Part shown: piece after piece, positions 7,658 through 13,377 of the stretch
How positions within the stretch are numbered: the first letter of the stretch is position 1
Layout of the letters: each line of letters starts with the position of its first letter
Source: VGDP01 sp040905845
GTDB taxonomy: Bacteria; Pseudomonadota; Alphaproteobacteria; SP197
Length of the DNA stretch: 21,762 bases
Direction of reading: 5' to 3'
Assembly (NCBI GenBank): GCA_040905845.1
Contig: JBBDQV010000157.1
Location: forward strand, 1 to 21,762
The notes under the pieces: model-generated
The model's database searches: none
Told to the model about the DNA's origin: nothing
The model's input: the letters and a program-made list of their open reading frames with translations, nothing else
Made by a program: the position numbers and the translations under genes

Positions 7658-7692
7658 CCCCCTCCCCTTGTGGGAGGGGGAAGGGGGAGGGG
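7658..7692 (+). repeat. hairpin with G-quadruplex-type tail
   Basis: CCCCCTCCC (7658-7666) pairs with GGGAGGGGG (7672-7680). The right arm continues as four G-runs, at 7672-7674, 7676-7680, 7683-7687 and 7689-7692, with spacers of 1, 2 and 1 bases. The hairpin and a G-quadruplex would compete for the same bases. It ends 59 bases before the ligase start codon on the sense strand. Sequence seen; function inferred. Confidence 0.6.
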
Positions 7693-7751
7693 TAGCGCGT
7701 CCGCGCGTCGCATGAGTCAATTGCAGCGTCCGTTGGTTTGATGCCCCCGCC

Positions 7752-9086
7752 ATGGACATTAAATCCGCCGCCGAGTTCCTGCGCGCCAACGCCATCGACA
7801 CGGTGATCGCCGCCGGCCCCGACCAGGTCGGCACCATGCGCGGCAAGCGCTTCACCGCCGCCTACTTCCTCGAGGCGGCCGAGCGCGGCTTTCGCATGCC
7901 GTGGTCGATCCTCAATACCGGAACCATGGACGAGGCCGTGCCCGGCCTGTTCGACGGCGGCATTCCCGACGTCAAGGGCGTGCCGGACCTCGCGACCCTC
8001 GGGCTCGCCCCGTGGGAGCCGGGCGCGGCGGCCGTCCTCATGGACTGGACCTGGCCCGACGGCCGGCCGTGCGAGCTTTGCCCCCGGCGCGAGCTCAAGC
8101 GCCAGATCGGGCGCCTGCGCTCGCGCGGCTTCGTCGAGCGCGTCGCGCTCGAGCTCGAATTCGTCGTGCTGCCGGTGCCGGTCGCCGAGATCCGGCGCGG
8201 CCGCTGGGCCGACATCGCGCCGGCCCAGAAGGACGTCCACTGCTACGCGATCTACGAAGGGCATTTCCTCGAGCCGATGTACCAGCGCGTCCGCGAATGC
8301 TTCGGCGCCGTCATCGAGGGCGGCGGGCCGGAGTGGGGCCCCGGCCAGTTCGAGATCAACCTGCGCGCGTCCGACGCCCTCGCCATGGCCGACACCGTCA
8401 TGTTGTTCAAGACCGCGGTGAAGCAGATCTGCGCTGGGCTCGGCTTCACGGCGACGTTCATGGCCAAGTGGCACCATGACCATTCCGGCAACTCGGGGCA
8501 TATCCACCAGAGCCTGACGGCAGCCGGGACCGGACGTAGCGCGTTCCACGACCCGGCCGATCCCCAGGGCATGAGCACGATCATGCGCCAGTATCTCGCG
8601 GGCCAGCTCGCCGCGCTCGCGCCCACGACGCTTTTCCTCGCGCCCTTCGTCAACTCCTACAAGCGCCTGCGCGAGGACAGCCTGGCGGGCGTCGTGACGA
8701 GCTGGGGGCTCGACAACCGAACGGTCGCCGGGCGCGCGATCACCTCCGACGCCGGAAGCTGCCGGATCGAGCACCGGGTGCCCGGCGCCGACGTCAACCC
8801 CTATGTCGCGCTCGCGGTGCTGTTGGGCGCCGGCCTCATGGGGATCGAGGACGCGATGACGCCGCCGCCGGCCGCCCAGGGCAACGCGTATCACGCGCCC
8901 GGCGCGGAGCGCGTGCCGCGCGACCTCGCCGAGGCCTATCGGCTCGCCGATCAAAGCCCGCTCACGCGCCGGCTCTTGCCGCCCGCCTTCGTCGAGAACT
9001 TTTTGACCGTGGTCAGGCTCGAGCTCGACGCCTTCGCGACCATGGTGACGGACCTCGAACGCCGCCGCGGCCTCGAGATGGCGTAG
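7752..9086 (+). CDS. glutamine synthetase-family gamma-glutamyl ligase
   Basis: This 444-residue protein has the glutamine synthetase fold in a divergent form closer to glutamyl-polyamine synthetases (PuuA-like) than to housekeeping GlnA. It should join an amine to the gamma-carboxyl of glutamate with ATP in the cytoplasm, but the amine is unknown. Metal and substrate residues include Glu134 and Glu136 (ALELEFVV), Glu201 (GPGQFEINL), His250 (GNSGHIHQS) and the arginine-rich IEHRVPGADVNPY (339-351), with NSYKRL at 301-306. FMAKWHHDHSGN replaces the more usual MAKPxxxxxGSG, so the active-site loop is unusual. The N-terminal beta-grasp domain is short and starts IKSAAEFLRANAIDTV. No clear Shine-Dalgarno sequence precedes the ATG. 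It converges on the hydrolase-like gene with a 10-base gap and no terminator. No polyamine genes are nearby. Confidence 0.88.
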   Translation: MDIKSAAEFLRANAIDTVIAAGPDQVGTMRGKRFTAAYFLEAAERGFRMPWSILNTGTMDEAVPGLFDGGIPDVKGVPDLATLGLAPWEPGAAAVLMDWTWPDGRPCELCPRRELKRQIGRLRSRGFVERVALELEFVVLPVPVAEIRRGRWADIAPAQKDVHCYAIYEGHFLEPMYQRVRECFGAVIEGGGPEWGPGQFEINLRASDALAMADTVMLFKTAVKQICAGLGFTATFMAKWHHDHSGNSGHIHQSLTAAGTGRSAFHDPADPQGMSTIMRQYLAGQLAALAPTTLFLAPFVNSYKRLREDSLAGVVTSWGLDNRTVAGRAITSDAGSCRIEHRVPGADVNPYVALAVLLGAGLMGIEDAMTPPPAAQGNAYHAPGAERVPRDLAEAYRLADQSPLTRRLLPPAFVENFLTVVRLELDAFATMVTDLERRRGLEMA

Positions 9087-9096
9087 GCGTCGGGTC

Positions 9097-10554
9097 TCAG
9101 GGCTCCGCGCTCTCCTCGGCCGGCTCCGGCACGACGAAGCCCGGCACGGGGACCGATGCCGCGCACGTGGCATCGAGGCCGTCGGCCGTACCGGCGTCGT
9201 AGAACGCGGCCAGGATCGCATCGACGCACGCCTCCGCCTCGGGCGTCCCTTGGACGGGGCCCTTGAACACGACGTGGGTGCCATGGGCGAGCGTCGCGAG
9301 CGCGTGCTCGCCGAGGTCCGGCGGCGCGCCGGCGTCGAACTCCCCCGACAGCACGAGCGTCGGCGTGTCGCTCTCGACCGGAGCCGCGAGGTCCTCGGCC
9401 AGGGCGGGGACCGGCCAGGCCGCGCACGCCTGCTGGTAGGCGCTGGCCCACGCGTCGCCGACGTAGGTGAGCCGCGTCGCCTGGGCGGGATCGACGCCGA
9501 CCAGCGCCGGACCGTCCTCGGCGCAGAGTTCGGACAAGTACGCGCCGAGCGCAAGCCCGTCGAAGCCGCGCCGCATCGCGAGGATGACAGATGCCGCGGG
9601 CCCGAAGTCGCCCGAGGCGGCGGCCGCGATCACCGAAGGCGCCTCGGCAAACGACACCGGGTGCCACGTCATCGCCTGCAGGCCCGTGACGAAGGCGTCG
9701 CGGGTCACGACGACGTCGGTCTCGCCGGCGTCGGGGTCAGTGATCGTGGCCGTGGCCGGCGCTTCGGCCAGGGCACGGAGCGTCGAAGTCAGCATGCGCT
9801 TGAGGTCGGGAAAGCCCGCGCGGCACGCGGCGTCGCGCTGGCAGCGCACGAACAGGCGGTCGAACGCCTTCTGACCGGCCGAGGCGAGCCACAGCGGCAG
9901 GTTGACGTCGATCGGCACCGGGCCGCGCAGCCCGATCGCGCGCACGCGGTCCGGGTGCGCGCGCGCGTAGGCCAACGCGAGGCGGGCGCCCAACCCCTCC
10001 GCCCACAGGCTCATGCGCTCGACGCCGAGCGCGGCGCGCGCCGACTCCAAGTCCTCGACGAGCGCCGCGAGGCCGTAGTGCGCCGGGTCGAGGCCGGCCG
10101 TGGCCCGACACATCTCGACGACCGCCACGGGAAAGAGGTCGCCGAACATCGCCTCGACCGTCGGGTAGAGCGGGCAATCGAAGCGCGACCCGCCGGTTCC
10201 GCGCCGCTCGACGAGCACGAGGTCGCGCCCTTGGGCGACCGCGGCGAATCGCTCGGCCGCGCCGGCGGCCTGCCCGGCGACGGGGACGCCGGGCCCGGGC
10301 GCGATGATGAACAGGGGCTCGACGGCGCCCGCCGGTTCCGTCGCCGGCAGACGCACGATGTCGAGCGCGATGGCGCCTTTGGCGGGGTCGTCGCGATCGA
10401 CCGGCACGGACACCGTCGCGCACCGCGCGCCCGCGGGCAGGCCTGCGTCCGGGCACGGGCCAAGCGCCTCGGCGCGCGGCGCGCCGCCGGCCGCGACCGC
10501 CAAACCGGCGGCCAGCCCGGCCCACGCGAAAAACCGGGCGGCGGGACCGCTCAC
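9097..10554 (-). CDS. secreted TAP-type alpha/beta-hydrolase homologue lacking Ser and His of the triad
   Basis: This 485-residue protein has an N-terminal signal peptide (FFAWAGLAAGLAVAAGG, cleavage likely after PRAEA at 30), so the product should be exported. The body is that of S33/TAP-like peptidases: VPVDRDDP, LVLVERRGTGGSRFDC (family DQRGTGxS) and a C-terminal TLVLSGEFDAGAPP. The nucleophile elbow, normally GGSYGTRLAL, reads AEGLGARLAL, with Gly187 in place of Ser. The region where relatives have GxGHG reads GPVQGTP, with Gln435 in place of His; Asp407 remains. This predicts a non-catalytic binding protein. Several Cys residues may form disulfides. The GTG start is chosen because GTGA (10554-10551) overlaps the asparaginase stop, giving coupled translation; the longer upstream frame only shadows asparaginase. 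The frame is otherwise intact, which argues against simple decay. Confidence 0.8.
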   Translation of the reverse strand: MSGPAARFFAWAGLAAGLAVAAGGAPRAEALGPCPDAGLPAGARCATVSVPVDRDDPAKGAIALDIVRLPATEPAGAVEPLFIIAPGPGVPVAGQAAGAAERFAAVAQGRDLVLVERRGTGGSRFDCPLYPTVEAMFGDLFPVAVVEMCRATAGLDPAHYGLAALVEDLESARAALGVERMSLWAEGLGARLALAYARAHPDRVRAIGLRGPVPIDVNLPLWLASAGQKAFDRLFVRCQRDAACRAGFPDLKRMLTSTLRALAEAPATATITDPDAGETDVVVTRDAFVTGLQAMTWHPVSFAEAPSVIAAAASGDFGPAASVILAMRRGFDGLALGAYLSELCAEDGPALVGVDPAQATRLTYVGDAWASAYQQACAAWPVPALAEDLAAPVESDTPTLVLSGEFDAGAPPDLGEHALATLAHGTHVVFKGPVQGTPEAEACVDAILAAFYDAGTADGLDATCAASVPVPGFVVPEPAEESAEP

Positions 10555-11609
10555 CCGCCCGACGCTCCGACCCAGCGGATGTCGCCCACGCGACGGGCCT
10601 GCGTGTTGCTGAGGGTCGGTGTCGCGAACCGCGCGAGCCGTCGCGCCGCGTTCCCGTCGAGCGCGCCGTGGCGGCGCAGAAGTCCGAGGATCGCCACCTC
10701 GGAAGCGCGCGAGGCACCGTCGTCGATCTTGAGCGCGAAGCCCAGGCCGAGCGCGGGGACCAGCGCCGTGTACACGCCCTCGGCTCCGGTCTTGACAACG
10801 ACGGCGCCCTTGGTCTCGGCGATCACCGCCGTGCACAGGCGGCCCGTGCCGGCGATCATCATTGGGTGCGCCGCGATCGCCGCGCGGATGCGCTCGATCG
10901 CCCGGCATCGTTCGGGCGCCAGGCCCGACGGATCGGCCAGGCGCGCCATGGCGAACGCGAGGCCTTGGAGCGGCAGGCCCCAGGTCGGCACGCCGCAGCC
11001 GTCGATGCCGGCCGGCGCCGTGGCCGGGTCCGTGCCCGTGAGGTCGCGGATCGCCTCCGCGACGTGGCGCTGCACGGCGTGCTCGGCGCGGCTGTAGCCG
11101 GCGGTCGGCACGCCGAGGCGCTTGGCCACCGTCAGGAACCCGGTGTGCTTGCCCGAGCAGTTGTTGTGGACGCGCGTCGGCGCGCGGCCGTGCCTGGCCA
11201 GGTCCTCGGCCGAGGCCGCGTGGCCCGGCGCGTGGGGCCCGCATTCCAGGTCGGCCTCGCCGAGACCGAGGCGGCCGAGCCACGCGAGCACGGCGCCGGT
11301 CTGGCTCGGCTCGCCGTTGTGCGAGGCGCAGGCGAGCGCGAGTTCGGCGGGCGAAACGTCGAAGGCATCGGCGGCACCGGTCTCCACGAGCGGGATCGCC
11401 TGGATCGCCTTGATCGCCGAACGCGGAAACACAGGCTCGTCGATGTCGCCCTCGTGGTCGACCACGCCCCCGGCGGCATCGACGACGACGAAGCGGCCAC
11501 GATGGCGGCTTTCGACCACGCCGCCGCGGGTAACCACGACCAGGACGGGACTGAGGCCACCAACCGAGGCAGGGCCAGGCGGGTGGCTCGAAGCGGGCTT
11601 GGCGATCAC
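10551..11609 (-). CDS. L-asparaginase II, rhizobial (ReAV-like) type
   Basis: This 352-residue asparaginase II-family enzyme hydrolyses L-asparagine to aspartate and ammonia and is unrelated to the E. coli AnsA/AnsB fold. Known active-site features of the Rhizobium etli type are visible: the Ser-xx-Lys motif RSAIKAIQ (Ser64, Lys67), SHNGE (96-100), NNCSGKHTGF (Cys151, Lys154) and DGCGVPTW (Asp203, Cys205), the Cys/Lys/Asp set that holds a metal in the studied enzyme. There is no signal peptide, so it is likely cytoplasmic. The GTG at 11609 is the best start: conserved sequence begins at SPVLVVVTRGGVVESRHRG and no closer start codon exists, though a tail of about 20 residues precedes it. Its stop overlaps the GTG of the exported hydrolase-like gene. 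The divergent methyltransferase start is only 39 bases away, so promoters must overlap. Confidence 0.92.
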   Translation of the reverse strand: MIAKPASSHPPGPASVGGLSPVLVVVTRGGVVESRHRGRFVVVDAAGGVVDHEGDIDEPVFPRSAIKAIQAIPLVETGAADAFDVSPAELALACASHNGEPSQTGAVLAWLGRLGLGEADLECGPHAPGHAASAEDLARHGRAPTRVHNNCSGKHTGFLTVAKRLGVPTAGYSRAEHAVQRHVAEAIRDLTGTDPATAPAGIDGCGVPTWGLPLQGLAFAMARLADPSGLAPERCRAIERIRAAIAAHPMMIAGTGRLCTAVIAETKGAVVVKTGAEGVYTALVPALGLGFALKIDDGASRASEVAILGLLRRHGALDGNAARRLARFATPTLSNTQARRVGDIRWVGASGG

Positions 11610-11648
11610 TGACTTGCCTCGGCGCGGTTGGACGGGCAGCCTCTCGGC

Positions 11649-12182
11649 ATGCGCGGCTATTTCGGGATCGGTGTCGAAGGTATAAGCAAGCCGATGAACG
11701 TGGGCAATCTGTTCCGCTCCGCCCACGCCTTCGGTGCCAGCTTCGTGTTCACGATCGGCTCGCCGCTCGCGCGCAAGGCGTCGAAATCGGACACCTCGGG
11801 GACCTCGTTCAACGTGCCGTACTTCGCATTCCCTGATGTCGCGTCGCTGCGCCTGCCGCGCGATTGCGCCCTGGTCGGCGTCGAGCTGCTCGACGAGGCG
11901 GTCGCGCTGCCGAGCTTCCGCCATCCGCGCTGCGCCGCGTATGTCTTGGGCCGCGAACGCGGCAGCCTGTCGCCGGAGCTGATCGCGCTGAGCGATCACG
12001 TGGTCAAGATTCCGACGAAGTTCTGCATCAACGTCGCGGTCGCCGGGGTCGTGGTGCTCTACGATCGGTTGCTGAGCCTAGGGCGCTTCCCCGGTCGCCC
12101 GCTCGTTCCAGGAGGTGAGCCCGTGGCCCTGCCCGCCCACGTCTTCGGCCGACCCAAGAGCCGAACCGGTCGCGCGCCGTGA
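11649..12182 (+). CDS. SPOUT (TrmH/SpoU-family) RNA methyltransferase
   Basis: This 177-residue protein should 2'-O-methylate a tRNA or rRNA nucleotide using S-adenosylmethionine. The three SpoU motifs are present in order: NVGNLFRSAHAFGA (Asn17, Arg23), YVLGRERGSLSPEL (98-111) and IPTKFCINVAVAGVVVLYDR (121-140), which build the trefoil-knot cofactor site. The protein is a single catalytic domain without the N-terminal RNA-binding extension of larger TrmH proteins, and ends in a short basic tail (RPKSRTGRAP). I use the ATG at 11649, where similarity begins; a TTG 21 bases earlier is possible. Its TGA overlaps the GTG of queF by 4 bases, so the two are probably co-translated and both serve tRNA modification. 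The target nucleotide cannot be assigned from sequence. Confidence 0.88.
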   Translation: MRGYFGIGVEGISKPMNVGNLFRSAHAFGASFVFTIGSPLARKASKSDTSGTSFNVPYFAFPDVASLRLPRDCALVGVELLDEAVALPSFRHPRCAAYVLGRERGSLSPELIALSDHVVKIPTKFCINVAVAGVVVLYDRLLSLGRFPGRPLVPGGEPVALPAHVFGRPKSRTGRAP

Positions 12183-12643
12183 ACAAGGCGCGCCCCCGGC
12201 GGCTGACCCAACTCGGCGCCAAGGTCGCCTTGCCGGCCTCGCCCGAGGCCGCGGTGCTCGAGCGCATCCCGAACCAGGATCGGGGAGAAATCTACCTGGT
12301 GCGTTTCACCTGCCCGGAGTTCACGTGCCTGTGCCCAGTCACTGGCCAGCCGGATTTCGCGCACTTCGTCATCGACTACGTGCCGGACCGCTGGCTGGTC
12401 GAGAGCAAGTCGCTCAAGCTCTTTCTCGGCTCGTTCCGCAACCATGGCGGATTCCACGAGGCGACGACGCTCGCGATCGCGAAACGGCTGGTCGCGACGC
12501 TACGGCCGACCTGGCTCCGCATCGGCGGCTACTGGTACCCGCGGGGCGGCATGCCCATCGACGTTCACTATCAGACCGGCGTGCCGCCGAAGTCTCTGTG
12601 GCTGCCCGACGCCGGTGTCGCGCCCTATCGCGGGCGCGGCTGA
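12179..12643 (+). CDS. queF: NADPH-dependent 7-cyano-7-deazaguanine (preQ0) reductase
   Basis: QueF reduces the nitrile of preQ0 to the aminomethyl of preQ1 with two NADPH, a late step of queuosine synthesis before insertion at tRNA position 34. At 154 residues it is the short, single-domain (YkvM/Bacillus) type. The thioimide-forming Cys52 and proton-donor Asp59 lie in FTCLCPVTGQPDF, spaced as in the Bacillus enzyme. The QueF signature ESKSLKLFLGSFRNHGGFHE (75-94) supplies Glu75 and His93. The start is a GTG that overlaps the upstream methyltransferase stop (GTGA, 12179-12182). No other queuosine genes lie in the window, so QueC/D/E and Tgt must be elsewhere. I see no preQ1 riboswitch-like sequence upstream; expression is more likely set by the methyltransferase promoter. 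Confidence 0.96.
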   Translation: MNKARPRRLTQLGAKVALPASPEAAVLERIPNQDRGEIYLVRFTCPEFTCLCPVTGQPDFAHFVIDYVPDRWLVESKSLKLFLGSFRNHGGFHEATTLAIAKRLVATLRPTWLRIGGYWYPRGGMPIDVHYQTGVPPKSLWLPDAGVAPYRGRG

Positions 12644-12651
12644 ACCGCGCC
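12633..12651 (+). terminator. GC-rich hairpin around the queF stop codon
   Basis: GGCGCGG (12633-12639) pairs with CCGCGCC (12645-12651); the loop CTGAA holds the TGA stop. The same two arms recur after the aldolase gene. There is no U-tract. Confidence 0.45.
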
Positions 12652-12694
12652 GCGGACCGAACGGGTACGCTGGAATCCCTTTCACGACACGGGT

Positions 12695-13222
12695 ATGTTT
12701 CCCGCCATGCTGACGAAGACCCTAGCCAGGCTGGCCCTGACCGTCGCCTTCGCGTGCGCCACCGCGGCGGCCTCGGCCCAGACCCCATCGCCTTTGGGGA
12801 CCGAGGGCGACTGGACCGCGTACTCCTACACGGACGGCTCGAGCGGCGTCTGCTACATGGCGAGCCAGCCCAAGGAGGCGAAAGGGAACTACACCGAGCG
12901 GGGCGACGCCTGGACGCTCGTGACCCATCGCGCCCCGGGCGACGGTGTCGCCGTGGTCAGCATCATCGCCGGGTACAACTACAAGGAAGGGTCCTCGGTC
13001 AAGGTCGTCATCGGCGATCAGTCGTTCTCGCTGTTCACCCAGGGCGACACCGCGTGGACCAACACGGCCGAGGACGACACCAAGCTGGTCGCGGCGATGA
13101 AACAGGGCCGCGACATGGTGGTCAACGGCGTCTCGTGGCGCGGCACCGAGACCACCGATACCTATTCGCTGGCCGGCTTCACCAGGTCCTACGAAACGGT
13201 GCGCACGGCCTGCGGCCTCTAA
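12695..13222 (+). CDS. IalB-family (invasion-associated locus B) exported protein
   Basis: This protein of up to 175 residues has a Sec signal peptide: MLTKTLARLALTVAFACATAAASA, read across 12707-12778, with cleavage before QTPSP. The mature part fits the IalB family, small alphaproteobacterial periplasmic proteins first linked to erythrocyte invasion in Bartonella but common in free-living species: GDWTAYSYTDGSSGVCYMAS, paired Cys residues near each end (VCYMA and RTACGL) and a central beta-rich region with VVIGDQSFSLFTQGDTAW. The molecular activity of the family is not established. Either the ATG at 12695 or that at 12707 may be the start; neither has a strong ribosome binding site, and the second gives the more typical signal peptide. 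The gene seems to stand alone, behind a hairpin at the queF stop. Confidence 0.82.
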   Translation: MFPAMLTKTLARLALTVAFACATAAASAQTPSPLGTEGDWTAYSYTDGSSGVCYMASQPKEAKGNYTERGDAWTLVTHRAPGDGVAVVSIIAGYNYKEGSSVKVVIGDQSFSLFTQGDTAWTNTAEDDTKLVAAMKQGRDMVVNGVSWRGTETTDTYSLAGFTRSYETVRTACGL

Positions 13223-13232
13223 GCGAGCCGTC

Positions 13233-13268
13233 GAGGAAATTGGAGGAAATTGGAGTCAGACCCCAATT
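13233..13268. repeat. tandem 10-mer plus REP-like palindrome
   Basis: GAGGAAATTG is repeated twice in tandem (13233-13242, 13243-13252). It runs into a 21-base palindrome (13248-13268) with arms AATTGG and CCAATT around GTCAGAC; 9 of 10 pairs match. GGGGTCTGACTCC-type cores are widespread bacterial repeats often near REP-associated tyrosine transposases. The link to such an enzyme is inference. Confidence 0.55.
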
Positions 13269-13377
13269 GCCCAATTGTCCGGCAGGGAGTTCGCGGCGCA
13301 GCGCCCACTCGGCTTCGCTCGTGCCTGCGCCCGCCAAGCCGTGCAACGAAGACCGGGCCATGGTCGGCTCCGGGTTC
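13269..13377. other. spacer between the REP-like palindrome and the molybdenum hydroxylase stop
   Basis: No gene can be supported. Minus-strand frames here read stretches such as NSLPDNWAIGV before a stop at the palindrome. That could be a decayed 3' end of a REP-associated transposase or passenger sequence, but too little is left to identify. Confidence 0.3.

Noticed and set aside
7530..7751. possible CRISPR array or small RNA gene in the hairpin cluster
   Set aside because: The hairpins differ in sequence and there are no regularly spaced direct repeats; no promoter with a U-tract terminator marks an RNA gene.
6537..9554. 1005-residue minus-strand frame over the aldo/keto reductase and glutamine synthetase-like genes
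   Set aside because: It runs through two clear plus-strand genes and an intergenic hairpin cluster; its composition is typical of GC shadow frames.
10555..11283. extended N-terminus of the hydrolase-like protein
   Set aside because: It overlaps asparaginase in another frame and lacks any motif; the signal peptide starts at the GTG at 10554.
11610..11999. 130-residue extension upstream of asparaginase
   Set aside because: It is antisense to the methyltransferase and not part of the asparaginase II family; the GTG at 11609 is the better start.
11610..12178. preQ1 riboswitch ahead of queF
   Set aside because: The region just upstream is methyltransferase coding sequence with a 4-base overlap, and the A-rich tail typical of preQ1 switches is absent.
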